Origin: Pseudaminobacter sp047739745
GTDB lineage: Bacteria > Pseudomonadota > Alphaproteobacteria > Rhizobiales > Rhizobiaceae
Reading direction: 5' to 3'
DNA: 64,000 nucleotides
Assembly: GCF_047739745.1 (NCBI RefSeq)
Contig: NZ_JBLLVA010000005.1
Coordinates: 124,001-188,000, forward strand
Position 1 is the first letter of the stretch. Each line of letters opens with the position of its first letter. The notes beneath the pieces are model-generated. The model had not been told where the DNA came from, ran no database searches, and saw only the letters and a list, made by a program, of their open reading frames with translations. Made by a program: the position numbers and the translations under genes. This document shows, one piece after another, positions 26,802-35,125 of the stretch.

Positions 26802-27638
26802 TCAGCGTGCCATCAGGATCGGAATTGGTGGCTCGTCGAGCATTGAACTGGTGACACCGCCAAAGATCCTCTGCCGCAGTCTGGAATGGCCGTACGCACC
26901 CATGACCAGGAGTTCGGCGGCCATGTCGGAAACGTACTGGCGAAGGACCGATGCAACCGCTTTGCCTTGGCTGGGCAAGCGATCCACCGCAACCTTGACA
27001 TCATGGCGGGCCAGAAAGGTTGCTATATCCGCGCCCGGCTCGGCGCCGTGTGCCTCCTCGCCCTCAACGGGGTCGACGAGCACCAGCCGAACTTCTTCGG
27101 CGGCGGTCAGCAAGTCGAGCGACTGCGCGACGGCCCGGGATGCCTCAATTCGGGAATCCCAGGCTACCATGATCCGCTTAGGCTTCAGCGTCGCGGTAGC
27201 GCCGTCCGGAACCAACAGCAGCGGCTTTCCCGAATGGAATAGCGCGCCTTCGACCACCTTTTCCTTCAGCGTGTCATGGGACAGCATGTCAGGCCCAAGC
27301 AAAGTGATGTCGGCATAGCGTGCGCGTCGGCCGATCGCTTCGTCAGACCACGCGATTTCCTGATATTCGCTCGAGATGTCGGTTGACACGCGGCTTGAGG
27401 CTAGCCACGTGGATACTGCACCGCTACGCTCCTTGAGCTTCGCAAGATCGGCTTGCCGTTCTTGAAGCCAAACATCTGACACTACGGCCGCGTATTCGCC
27501 TATCGGCGGCGGTGCGGCAAGAGCGACGATCAACACGGCAAGATGTGACTCGATTTCCTCGCAAAGCGTGGCCGACAATTTCAGGTCGGCATCCCCGAGG
27601 TCGGGGCTTGTCACGGTGAGCACTGTCTTGATCGTCAT
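26802..27638 (-). CDS. Tandem-domain universal stress protein
   Basis: 278 residues made of two UspA-like domains. The second is better conserved and ends with the ATP-binding pattern M-G-A-Y-G-H-S-R-L-R and G-G-V-T-S-S. The first is degenerate. USPs bind ATP or act as dimeric stress switches in the cytoplasm and are a standard part of oxygen-limitation regulons. It is one of four USP genes in this window, all with a FixK box upstream. Confidence 0.85.
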   Translation of the reverse strand: MTIKTVLTVTSPDLGDADLKLSATLCEEIESHLAVLIVALAAPPPIGEYAAVVSDVWLQERQADLAKLKERSGAVSTWLASSRVSTDISSEYQEIAWSDEAIGRRARYADITLLGPDMLSHDTLKEKVVEGALFHSGKPLLLVPDGATATLKPKRIMVAWDSRIEASRAVAQSLDLLTAAEEVRLVLVDPVEGEEAHGAEPGADIATFLARHDVKVAVDRLPSQGKAVASVLRQYVSDMAAELLVMGAYGHSRLRQRIFGGVTSSMLDEPPIPILMAR

Positions 27639-27695
27639 TGGCTTACCCCATGCTGCGGTTGAGTATTCTTACTAACACATACGCCGATGCGGTCT

Positions 27696-27709
27696 TTGAG
27701 TTGCATCAA
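27696..27709. promoter_or_regulatory. FixK/FNR-type box, TTGAGTTGCATCAA
   Basis: Exact consensus. The centre is 64.5 bp upstream of the USP start at 27638 (minus strand). Confidence 0.75.
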
Positions 27710-27727
27710 ATCGGTACCTAAGCTTGT

Positions 27728-28180
27728 CTACTCATCTTCCTTGATTTCACGCCCAGACAGCTGTTCTATCCAGATACGGAAGAACACGTGATCGGAATGA
27801 TCAGACAGGGGCGGCATGACAGTCCTAAGGGCACCAGGTTCCCACCAGTCGAAATGCCGGCTGAGCAGTAACCAGGCATGATCCCTTTCGCGTTTTTGAC
27901 CGATCCGGTCCGACAGCTCTTCGTAGCGGCCGTCGACAATGACGCTTTTCCATTCCCGTCCTTGCACGTGTTCCTCGACGAGGACTGAGACTTGCGGATT
28001 GAGCCGCATCCAGCCGATTTTCTTGCCGACCATGGAAAAGGCGTAGAGATGATTGTCGTGATGGGCGAAATAGAACGGCACGACATAGGGATGCCCGTCC
28101 TTGGCGCAACCCAGGCATCCAAGGCGGTTAGCGTTCAACACATTGGTGCATTCGAGGGTGCTCAGCGAACGGATGCGCAT
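27728..28180 (-). CDS. Pyridoxamine-5'-phosphate-oxidase-like flavin-binding protein
   Basis: The 150-residue protein has the split-barrel flavin-binding fold of the PPOX family: L-G-C-L-G-C-A-K-D-G-H-P-Y-V-V-P-F, then Y-A-F-S-M-V-G-K-K-I and V-E-E-H-V-Q-G-R-E-W-K-S-V-I-V-D-G-R-Y-E-E-L. Relatives bind FMN, F420 or haem, and some are nitroimidazole reductases. It is soluble and cytoplasmic. A FixK box 64.5 bp upstream suggests low-oxygen induction. The true substrate is unknown. Confidence 0.75.
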   Translation of the reverse strand: MRIRSLSTLECTNVLNANRLGCLGCAKDGHPYVVPFYFAHHDNHLYAFSMVGKKIGWMRLNPQVSVLVEEHVQGREWKSVIVDGRYEELSDRIGQKRERDHAWLLLSRHFDWWEPGALRTVMPPLSDHSDHVFFRIWIEQLSGREIKEDE

Positions 28181-28237
28181 TTGCCCGACCTTCCATTATA
28201 TACGTGAGATAATTGAATCCTTCGGGGGCGTGCCGCG

Positions 28238-28251
28238 TTGATCGGCATCAA
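28238..28251. promoter_or_regulatory. FixK/FNR-type box, TTGATCGGCATCAA
   Basis: Exact consensus. The centre is 64.5 bp upstream of the PPOX-like gene start on the minus strand. Confidence 0.75.
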
Positions 28252-28484
28252 TTCAGCCGCCGAGAGAGGAGACTCCTGCAAGGTCGCTCGGCATCGACGA
28301 CATTCAACGTCCTTACCTTGCCGCTTACAATTCATACGATGTCGCGAGCTTTGAAGGCGGCGGCACGCACGGCATCTTCATGCGGATCGACGACAGCTGG
28401 GGCTGGCGCATCCTCATGCCCGGCACAGGAGTAGTAGTCCTGTCTGTAGAAGTGATAACCGAAATTTCGGTTATGGCTCAGTGA
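28242..28484 (+). pseudogene. Open frame with protein-like text but no start codon, possible gene remnant
   Basis: The frame has about 80 codons and no ATG, GTG or TTG before its middle. The translated text looks protein-like (S-F-E-G-G-G-T-H-G-I-F-M-R-I-D with W-G-W-R-I-L-M-P-G-T-G), but I do not recognise a family. It may be the tail of a decayed gene. The following 28500-28620 region holds another short fragment-like frame. Between here and the Hsp20 start at 29271, nothing else but the FixK box at 29021 is supported. Confidence 0.25.
28455..28474. repeat. Perfect 20-bp palindrome ATAACCGAAATTTCGGTTAT
   Basis: All ten base pairs of the dyad match, with no spacer. It lies in a gene-poor stretch. 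It could be a protein-binding site, a remnant of a mobile-element end or chance; nothing adjacent explains it. Confidence 0.5.
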
Positions 28485-29020
28485 ACTGTCCCCGCCAGAC
28501 ACAACGTGCCGGGCGCGGCGGAGGTGGTATCTCCAGGGGTTCTACTCGCTCGAAATGGTCGAGAAAATTGCCGGCGATCTTCCGGACCTACTTCAACTTC
28601 ATCGCGAGTAGCAAGGAGGATGGCTGTGGAAGGCGACAAATGATCTGGAGTGGGTCATCGTATAATTCGTCCGCTTCCTTTCGATCCATGAAGCCCTGAG
28701 CAAGCCGAGATGCCGCCTCTGACGGCGGCCATGATGACGACGGAGGCAAGGCGCTCCGTCTACGGAAAGCCTCGGGATGACAACTTGATCAGCCCAAGGC
28801 TATCCACATTTCAGTTGGGGCTGGGCCGGGCCTCACGTCGGTCCCAATCCCATTGACGACAACGATGCTTCCATTCTTCACTACTACGGTCACGATCCTG
28901 AGTAAGGGCGAGCGGCTGCTTGGGTCATCTGACCGCGGGCCTCGATACCATCGGCCGCCTGTGTCGATTTTGCGAGCGAGCATCTTTGAGTTGGCTGGGC
29001 CGCAACGTTTTTTGTGGGAT

Positions 29021-29034
29021 TTGATCCTCATCAA
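29021..29034. promoter_or_regulatory. FixK/FNR-type box, TTGATCCTCATCAA
   Basis: Exact consensus, but the centre is about 243 bp upstream of the Hsp20 start. Either the leader is long or the true target is a small transcript in between. Confidence 0.6.
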
Positions 29035-29270
29035 TGAGACGAATTGGCGTAAGGGGTTTGCTGAAGTCCTTGACGGATCAGACCTGACCAGGCGAAGCGG
29101 CGCGAACGAGACATTCGAAGCTATCGGCGTTGCGATGAACCGGGATCGGCAATGATGTCCGGCAGGCGGTCCGCCGTCCTCCGGCTTTGATTCCTTCTGG
29201 GGCAACTCAGAGGCGCAAGAGGGTGAGCCACGGCGTTCTGCAGAAACGTCAAAAAGCAAGGAGATCAGCC

Positions 29271-29792
29271 ATGGCCGAAGCCACAACCAAACTGCCTATC
29301 GAGAAAACTCCGTCCCCGACCGAGGCCGCAGAGTGGACACCTTTCGAGAGCCTCCGCCGGGAGGTGGACCGTCTGTTCGATGACTTCCGCCCATTCAGTT
29401 GGCGCTTACCGTCGAGAGTATTCGGCCTCGAAGCGCCTCGCATCCGCGCACAGTGGCAGCTCGCGCCAGCCGTGGACCTGGTCGAGAAGGACACCGACTA
29501 CGAGATCACCGCCGAGCTCCCCGGCATCGATGAAAAAAACATCGAAATCAAGCTTTCCAACCACACGCTGACCATCAAAGGGGAGAAGAGCGAGGAGAAG
29601 GAAGAAAAGCACAAGGACTATTATCTTTCCGAACGTCGCTACGGCTCGTTCCAGAGGAGCTTCCAGCTTCCTGAGGGCATCGATGTCGCCAAGATCGAGG
29701 CATCCTTCGCCAAGGGCGTGCTGACGGTGAACCTGCCCAAGTCCGCCGAGGCGAAGAATGCGGAAAAGAAGATCGCGGTCAAGTCGGCGTGA
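29271..29792 (+). CDS. Small heat-shock protein, Hsp20/alpha-crystallin family
   Basis: About 173 residues from ATG 29271, preceded by a strong AAGGAG. The alpha-crystallin domain covers about residues 60-160: P-A-V-D-L-V-E-K-D, Y-E-I-T-A-E-L-P-G-I, then G-S-F-Q-R-S-F-Q-L-P and the C-terminal A-x-x-x-G-V-L-T-V-N-L-P. It is an ATP-independent holdase that keeps unfolding proteins soluble in the cytoplasm. It begins a probable operon with a DUF2267 protein and a phosphoribosyltransferase. Confidence 0.9.
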   Translation: MAEATTKLPIEKTPSPTEAAEWTPFESLRREVDRLFDDFRPFSWRLPSRVFGLEAPRIRAQWQLAPAVDLVEKDTDYEITAELPGIDEKNIEIKLSNHTLTIKGEKSEEKEEKHKDYYLSERRYGSFQRSFQLPEGIDVAKIEASFAKGVLTVNLPKSAEAKNAEKKIAVKSA

Positions 29793-29796
29793 ACAA

Positions 29797-29835
29797 CTCA
29801 TGGCAGCGAGGCGTACGACGCGTCGGTGCCATGAG
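29797..29835 (+). repeat. Imperfect inverted repeat after hsp20
   Basis: CTCATGGCA and TGCCATGAG form a perfect 9-bp outer stem, with further partial pairing inside. It begins 4 bases after the Hsp20 stop and has no T run. It may stabilise or attenuate the message between Hsp20 and the DUF2267 gene. Confidence 0.45.
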
Positions 29836-29925
29836 CTTTCGTCGCGAGTGCTTTCTTTCGGAGTTCCTGCGAGGGGCCCTGTTTTTAATCGGATCGGTAA
29901 CGATCCAGAGCCATGGAGAAATCGC

Positions 29926-30354
29926 ATGGGTGGCACATCGATCCCCAACTTTACGCACGCAGCGCAACAGGCGCAGCAGTGGGTCAACGAACTCGCCGGC
30001 GGCCTGAACTGGGATGAGCGGCGCTCGTATCACCTCTTGCGTTGCGTTCTGCAGGCGCTCCGGGACTGGCTGCCGCAGCAAGAGATGGCCGACCTGTCGG
30101 CGCAGCTTCCCGCCCTCATCCGCGGCATCTATTTTGAAGGCTGGAAGCCGCTGGAAGCGCCCGTTTGGGATCGCAGCAAGGAAGAGTTCATCGCGCGCAT
30201 CCAGGGTGCCTTCTCCGACGACCTGCTGAACGACCCCGATGCGGCCGTGATGGCCGTCTTCCGGCTGCTTGATCGCCATGTCTCCTCTGGCGAGATCGAA
30301 GATGTCAGGAACTCGATGAAGAAGACGCTGCGCGATCTGTGGCCGGCGGACTGA
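29926..30354 (+). CDS. DUF2267 protein
   Basis: The 142-residue soluble, helical protein has the DUF2267 pattern: W-V-N-E-L-A near the start, Y-H-L-L-R-C-V-L-Q-A-L-R-D-W-L, then A-Q-L-P-A-L-I-R-G-I-Y-F-E-G-W. The function is unknown; genes of this family are often found next to stress and envelope genes. The ATG at 29926 follows a GGAGAAA site. The stop at 30354 is only 4 bases before the phosphoribosyltransferase start. Confidence 0.8.
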   Translation: MGGTSIPNFTHAAQQAQQWVNELAGGLNWDERRSYHLLRCVLQALRDWLPQQEMADLSAQLPALIRGIYFEGWKPLEAPVWDRSKEEFIARIQGAFSDDLLNDPDAAVMAVFRLLDRHVSSGEIEDVRNSMKKTLRDLWPAD

Positions 30355-30358
30355 CACA

Positions 30359-31033
30359 ATGTTCCGTGACCGGCAGGATGCAGGGCGCAAGCTGGCGGAC
30401 GAACTGGAGAAGCTCGGCATTGCCGATCCGGTCGTGCTGGCGTTGCCACGGGGCGGCGTGCCAGTCGCCGCCGAGATCGCCAGGGCACTGAAGGCACCGC
30501 TCGACCTGGTCATTGTGCGCAAGGTCGGTGCGCCGGGAAACCCGGAACTGGCTGTCGCGGCCATCGTCGACGGCGACCCTCCGGATGTCGTTCTCAACCG
30601 CGAGATTGTGGAAGCTTACGATCTCGATGATGCCGCATTGCGCGATCTTGTCGCTCGCGCGCGTCCTGAACTGGAGCGTCGGCGGCGCGTATACCGGGCA
30701 GGGCGATCGCTTGTTCCGATCGCCGGCAAGACAGTCCTCATCGTCGACGACGGTGCGGCCACGGGGACCACGATGAAGGTGGCGATCCGCGCCCTGCGGA
30801 GGCGATCGCCCCGCGAGATCGTCGTAGCTCTTCCTGTCGCGCCGCCTGAGACCGTCGAGGAACTGGCGTGCGAGGCGGACCGGGTCGTCTGCCTGAGCCA
30901 GCCTGCCCGCTTTTTCGCGCTGACATACCATTACCGGGACTTTCCCCAGCTCACCGATGAAACGATGATCGCAATGCTTCCACCTCCGCAACGCAGAGTG
31001 AAGGGAACTTCGCCAACCCCCGGGTCGCTATAA
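30359..31033 (+). CDS. Phosphoribosyltransferase-domain protein
   Basis: The 224-residue protein has the type-I phosphoribosyltransferase core. The PRPP-binding loop V-L-I-V-D-D-G-A-A-T-G-T-T is at about residue 123, and an L-P-R-G-G-V-P-V-A loop is near residue 28. Its family is usually annotated only as predicted phosphoribosyltransferase, so the base substrate is unknown. It is last in the hsp20 operon. A PRPP synthetase gene in the same predicted regulon (51092-52096) would supply its co-substrate. Confidence 0.8.
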   Translation: MFRDRQDAGRKLADELEKLGIADPVVLALPRGGVPVAAEIARALKAPLDLVIVRKVGAPGNPELAVAAIVDGDPPDVVLNREIVEAYDLDDAALRDLVARARPELERRRRVYRAGRSLVPIAGKTVLIVDDGAATGTTMKVAIRALRRRSPREIVVALPVAPPETVEELACEADRVVCLSQPARFFALTYHYRDFPQLTDETMIAMLPPPQRRVKGTSPTPGSL

Positions 31034-31312
31034 GGAACCTGAACGACATCGCGGGATGCCAGCCACTGGAAGTTCCCAAGTCGGGACAAGGCGAGGACGA
31101 AGTAGACGGCTTTGGAGCTGGGCTTTCGATCCCTCGATTGGTAACTCGGACAAATCTGCGGCACTCCATCAACTTTTATTCACACCTCTTCAGATGTATC
31201 TTTGATGGCCAACAACGTCGTGGCCATGCGGAGCGGGCATACGTTGCGACCGACGTTCGCAATCGCTGGCGACGTGGCAGGCCTGTCTGCTGCGATCTGG
31301 ACGGGAGAGGCT

Positions 31313-32824
31313 ATGCCTGCCCAAGAGATACCTGGACTGCAAGGACGCTTTCTTCACGCGGTCCTCTCGCGCCGCTTTGAAGGGTGGATCGGCTATCTGG
31401 TGGCGGCAGCGGCGGTTGCCGTTGCCTTTCTCATCAGGTTTTCACTGCAGGGTTCCCTCGGAAACGCCGCCGTCTTTATTCTTTTCGTTCCCGCTGTCCT
31501 CGTAGCGGCGATTGCGGGCGGCATCGGTCCGGGATTGTTCGCGTTCATCCTCGCGCTGGCGAGCGCTTTCTATCTTGTCGGCACCGATCCTACGTTTTGG
31601 CTGCAGGTCGCGGTTTTCACTCTCGTCGGCCTGGTGATCGCCTGGATGGGCGAGATGCTGCACCAAGGGCGCCGAGCCCTCGAAAAAACAGAAGATATTT
31701 TGAGGGCCAGCGAGGCGCATTTGCGTTCGATCCTCGACACCGTTCCCGACGCGACAGTGGTTATTGACGAGCAGGGGCTCATCACATCCTTCAGCGCTGT
31801 AGCGGTTCGGCTGTTTGGATACACGGAAGGGGAAGCCATCGGATCCAATGTAAACATGTTGATGCCCGAACCATACCACAGCGAGCATGACGGTTACCTG
31901 AGCCGATACCTGACCACCGGGGAGAAACGGATAATCGGCATTGATCGCGTTGTCGTCGGCCGGAGGAAGGATGGCTCGACATTTCCAATGAAACTCGCAG
32001 TCGGCGAAATGCAGTCAAAAGGTCGAATCTTTTTTACCGGGTTCATTCGCGACCTCACTGAGCGCCAACAGTCCGAGGAGCGTCTTCAAGGCATTCAGAA
32101 CGAACTGGCAAGGCTGGCTCGCCTGAGCGAGCTTGGGGAGATGGCGTCCATGCTGGCTCACGAGCTCAATCAGCCACTGGCAGCAATCGCCAACTATACG
32201 CAAGGTTGCGTGCGGCTCTTAGACCGGCCGCCCGGGGCCTCATCCGACCAGATGAGACAGGCGCTTGAGGAAACGGCGCGGCAATCTCTGCGGGCAGGCG
32301 GCATCATCCGCCACCTGCGCGAGTTTGTCACGCGAGAGGACAGCGAGAGGTCGCTGGTAAACATCCGCAAGCTCATCGAAGAGGCCGGGGCACTGGCTCT
32401 CATTGGCTCGCACGAGCAAGGCGTGCGGTCGATATTCAGATTTGCTGCCGATACGGAAGACGTGCTGGTCGACAAAGTCCAGATTCAGCAGGTCATTATC
32501 AATCTGATCCGCAATGCCATGGATGCCATGCGCGATGGCGACCGCCGCGAGTTGACCGTGCGGACAAGCAGCAACGGCGACAGCCACGTCGTAATTGAGG
32601 TTGCCGATACGGGATCAGGGATTTCGGACGAAATCGCGGGTCGCCTGTTTGAGCCGTTCGTCACCAGCAAGGCCAATGGCATGGGCATCGGCCTCTCGAT
32701 CTCCAGGCGCATCGTCAAAGCCCATGGCGGCAGCATATCGGCGAGCCCTAACAGCGAAGGCGGAGCGACTTTCCGCATCTCTCTGCCTGTCGCCCCAAGG
32801 GAGGCAAACAATGCAGATCGGTGA
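31313..32824 (+). CDS. fixL: FixL-type haem-PAS oxygen-sensing histidine kinase
   Basis: About 503 residues. Four hydrophobic helices (about 20-110) precede a PAS domain. It keeps the FixL haem-pocket text: Y-H-S-E-H-D-G-Y with the proximal histidine, then I-I-G-I-D-R-V-V with the distal arginine, and G-S-T-F-P-M-K-L-A-V-G-E-M. The kinase part has the H-box L-A-H-E-L-N-Q-P-L-A-A-I, an N-box (I-N-L-I-R-N-A-M-D-A) and G boxes. Oxygen on the haem would switch the kinase off. ATG 31313, after GGGAGAGG, is preferred; earlier starts exist at 31202 and 31205. The stop overlaps fixJ. Confidence 0.9.
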   Translation: MPAQEIPGLQGRFLHAVLSRRFEGWIGYLVAAAAVAVAFLIRFSLQGSLGNAAVFILFVPAVLVAAIAGGIGPGLFAFILALASAFYLVGTDPTFWLQVAVFTLVGLVIAWMGEMLHQGRRALEKTEDILRASEAHLRSILDTVPDATVVIDEQGLITSFSAVAVRLFGYTEGEAIGSNVNMLMPEPYHSEHDGYLSRYLTTGEKRIIGIDRVVVGRRKDGSTFPMKLAVGEMQSKGRIFFTGFIRDLTERQQSEERLQGIQNELARLARLSELGEMASMLAHELNQPLAAIANYTQGCVRLLDRPPGASSDQMRQALEETARQSLRAGGIIRHLREFVTREDSERSLVNIRKLIEEAGALALIGSHEQGVRSIFRFAADTEDVLVDKVQIQQVIINLIRNAMDAMRDGDRRELTVRTSSNGDSHVVIEVADTGSGISDEIAGRLFEPFVTSKANGMGIGLSISRRIVKAHGGSISASPNSEGGATFRISLPVAPREANNADR

Positions 32825-33431
32825 GTACACTGTTCACATCGTGGACGACGAGGAAGAGGTACGCAGGTCGCTTGCATTTCTGCTGACCGCAACCGGCTTC
32901 ACCGTGCGCGTCCATGACAGCGCGACGCGCTTTCTTGCTGTCGCGCCATCGGCCGTCGGCAAGGCGTGTCTGGTTACTGACCTGAGGATGCCGGATATGA
33001 ATGGGGTGGAGCTGCTGGAGAAACTCAACGAAATAGGTGCGTTGGTGCCGACGGTTCTCATCACGGGGCACGGAGACGTCCCGATGGCAGTGGCAGCTAT
33101 GAAGGCGGGTGCTGTCGATTTCATCGAGAAGCCATTCGAAGACGAAGTCCTGATCAGCTCGATCACACGGGCCGCCGAGAGACTGCACAAGATTGCCGGG
33201 TCAGGCGAGGACGTTGGGGCGTTGCGGCCCCGGCTCAGCGAACTGTCGGATAGGGAGCGACAGGTCCTGCACGCCATCGTTGCCGGGCTCCCCAACAAGG
33301 CGATCGCCTACGACCTCGACATCAGCCCGCGGACTGTGGAAGTCCATCGCGCCAACATCATGTCGAAGATGCGGGCCCGCAGCCTGCCTGAGCTCGTCCG
33401 CATGGCAATTGCCCTGGGTCTTGCCGAATAA
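32811..33431 (+). CDS. fixJ: FixJ-type response regulator
   Basis: 206 residues. The N-terminal receiver domain has V-D-D-E-E, the phospho-acceptor aspartate in L-V-T-D-L-R-M-P-D-M-N-G, T-G-H-G-D and the lysine in I-E-K-P-F-E-D. The C-terminal LuxR/NarL-type helix-turn-helix (L-S-D-R-E-R-Q-V-L and N-K-A-I-A-Y-D-L-D-I-S-P-R-T-V-E-V-H-R-A-N-I) binds DNA. It is phosphorylated by FixL under low oxygen and activates fixK-type genes. It overlaps fixL by 14 bases, so the pair is translationally coupled. Confidence 0.9.
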   Translation: MQIGEYTVHIVDDEEEVRRSLAFLLTATGFTVRVHDSATRFLAVAPSAVGKACLVTDLRMPDMNGVELLEKLNEIGALVPTVLITGHGDVPMAVAAMKAGAVDFIEKPFEDEVLISSITRAAERLHKIAGSGEDVGALRPRLSELSDRERQVLHAIVAGLPNKAIAYDLDISPRTVEVHRANIMSKMRARSLPELVRMAIALGLAE

Positions 33432-33582
33432 ACCCACAGCGAGCTCTGATAACGCTTGTGATTGCACTTCGATCATCGCCTTACATCGATTTCTCCTCGC
33501 GCTTGGTTCCCCTTTGATCCTGCGCAATGCCTCCCACCACCGATCGGCGGATGCTGGCGTCGGCATGCAGGAAAACGAGCGA

Positions 33583-33939
33583 ATGGTTCTGCGTGGCACG
33601 ACATTCATCCTGGTTGCCGCCCCGGATGCGAGCTTCAGACATTCGTTAGTGTTCGCATTGGAAAGCGACGACTACAGCGTGCATGCCTTCAGGTATGCAG
33701 AAGACGCCTTTGTGTCTGCTTACGTTCATAAAGCGGCGTGTGCCGTCATCGACGACGATGCCGTCAGAGATTGGGATCAAGTCCAGGAGCAGTTCAGCCG
33801 GTTCGCGAAGCCCGTCATCCTGCTGGTGGACCAGTTCCGCAAAGCACCCGAGCTACCTGCCATAACGCCCTTGATGAAGCCGTATTTGGGCGCGCCGCTC
33901 ATCAAGGCGGTGCGGAACGCAATCACCGACCTCGAGTAA
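33583..33939 (+). CDS. Stand-alone receiver-like protein without output domain
   Basis: About 118 residues, all receiver-like: F-I-L-V-A-A-P-D at the first strand, A-C-A-V-I-D-D-D-A at the acceptor position, and L-M-K-P-Y-L near the conserved lysine. The usual acidic pair at strand 1 is weak, so phosphorylation is uncertain. ATG 33583 is chosen; ATG 33565 is also in frame. It lies between fixJ and fixK. Comparable single receivers in rhizobia can compete for or quench phosphate, or bind partners; that is inference. Confidence 0.65.
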   Translation: MVLRGTTFILVAAPDASFRHSLVFALESDDYSVHAFRYAEDAFVSAYVHKAACAVIDDDAVRDWDQVQEQFSRFAKPVILLVDQFRKAPELPAITPLMKPYLGAPLIKAVRNAITDLE

Positions 33940-34030
33940 GAGCCGCTACGTAGATTCCCTTACGGTTGTCACCGGATTCCAGGCCGCGCCCGTTTGAGCC
34001 AAGATGGCTCACCAGCATTGGGAGATCGTC

Positions 34031-34684
34031 ATGGCACTGATTGAGACGTCCGGAACTTCAGCTTATTCCCGCGATCCACGGATCGTTCGCCCAACAGCAC
34101 CCTCATCGCTGGGCAGCTTGCAGGCAGTTGCCTTTTTTCCGGCTGGGGCCGAGATTTATGCTCAAGGTGAAAGAAGCGACAGTCACTACAAGATCGAGTT
34201 TGGGGCCGTGCGTGTCTATCGCTTGCTTGCCGACGGCCGCCGCCAGATTTCGGCCTTTCATTTTGCTGGCGAGGTGTTCGGGTTTGAGGCTGATGCCATA
34301 CATCACTTCTTTGCGGAAGCGATTTGCGCCACGAACATTCGCGTGCTGCGCACATCGTCCCGTCAGAATGAACTTTCCGGCGAATTGCTGTCGATGGCTC
34401 TCCAGAGCCTCGTAAGAGCGCAGGAGCATCTTCTGGTGCTGGGGCGTCAAAATGCCATGGAGCGTGTGGCTGCGTTCCTGGCGGAAATGTTTGAGCGCCA
34501 AGATGACCTGGGCAACATTGAATTGCCGATGTCGCGGATGGATATCGCGGACTATCTCGGACTGACCATCGAGACCGTATCCCGGGTCTTCTCCAGGCTC
34601 AGACAGCAAGGCGTCATCAGACTGACAGGCCTGCGCACCGTGGAGGTGATGAAATGGCAGGCCTTACAGCACATGATCGATTGA
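34031..34684 (+). CDS. fixK: FixK-type CRP/FNR transcription activator
   Basis: 217 residues. A cyclic-nucleotide-binding-like beta-roll (about 25-140) and dimerisation helix precede a winged helix with M-D-I-A-D-Y-L-G-L-T-I-E-T-V-S-R-V-F-S-R-L. The E-x-x-S-R recognition helix is the one that reads TTGA half-sites. There is only one cysteine and no N-terminal cysteine cluster, so it is FixK-like rather than an oxygen-labile FNR. It probably is the activator for the 21 exact TTGA-N6-TCAA boxes around it. It has no such box of its own, consistent with control by FixJ. Confidence 0.9.
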   Translation: MALIETSGTSAYSRDPRIVRPTAPSSLGSLQAVAFFPAGAEIYAQGERSDSHYKIEFGAVRVYRLLADGRRQISAFHFAGEVFGFEADAIHHFFAEAICATNIRVLRTSSRQNELSGELLSMALQSLVRAQEHLLVLGRQNAMERVAAFLAEMFERQDDLGNIELPMSRMDIADYLGLTIETVSRVFSRLRQQGVIRLTGLRTVEVMKWQALQHMID

Positions 34685-34690
34685 ACAATC

Positions 34691-34939
34691 ATGGATTTGA
34701 CTCCTCGCGAACCTGTTGCGCCCCTATCCTCCATGTTTACCCGACAGCACAATTGGCAGCTGATAACCACCGCCCCCCACGGCGCGGACCTGGAACTGGC
34801 CGTCATCAACCGCGACGGCATACATGCACTCGTTTTCCCCTGTCGGCGCATGTCAGAAGGCTGGGTGCGTGCGAACACGAGTGAAAAGATCGAGGTCTCA
34901 CCAACGCACTGGCGTGATTGGAACGGTGTCGACACATGA
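34691..34939 (+). CDS. Small conserved hypothetical protein
   Basis: 82 residues, soluble, starting 7 bases after fixK; an in-frame ATG at 34733 could be the real start. The text G-A-D-L-E-L-A-V-I-N-R-D-G-I-H-A-L-V-F-P-C-R-R and T-H-W-R-D-W is a pattern that I recall from small uncharacterised proteins of rhizobia. It probably forms a single beta domain. The function is unknown. Its place directly behind fixK suggests cotranscription. Confidence 0.6.
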   Translation: MDLTPREPVAPLSSMFTRQHNWQLITTAPHGADLELAVINRDGIHALVFPCRRMSEGWVRANTSEKIEVSPTHWRDWNGVDT

Positions 34940-34951
34940 TCTTGTCTGAAG

Positions 34952-35125
34952 CTATGCTTCCTTGTTCTCAGGCTCCTTCAAGATCTCCCTCCGCAGAATT
35001 CGTTTGAGTTTTTCTTCCTCGTCTGCAAGCAATTTCATCAGAACCCGGCGCGTTTCCTCGTCCCGCTCTTCGGCCAAACGCTGTTGAAAATGCTCGATAT
35101 TCAGACGCGCGATCAGCTTGTCCAT
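34952..35125 (-). CDS. 57-residue charged helical protein
   Basis: The frame from the ATG at 35125 to the TAG at 34952 gives a highly charged, probably all-helical peptide: M-D-K-L-I-A-R-L-N-I-E-H-F at the start, then E-T-R-R-V-L-M-K-L-L-A-D-E-E-E-K-L. Similar short proteins occur in other rhizobia beside low-oxygen genes, from memory. A coiled-coil adaptor role is possible. It is convergent with the fixK-hypothetical pair, and its stop lies 13 bases beyond their end. No box lies close upstream. Confidence 0.6.
   Translation of the reverse strand: MDKLIARLNIEHFQQRLAEERDEETRRVLMKLLADEEEKLKRILRREILKEPENKEA

Noticed and set aside
28853..29155. A 100-codon plus-strand frame containing the FixK box at 29021
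   Set aside because: No protein-like features, and an operator inside the coding region would be odd; a minus-strand frame overlaps most of it.
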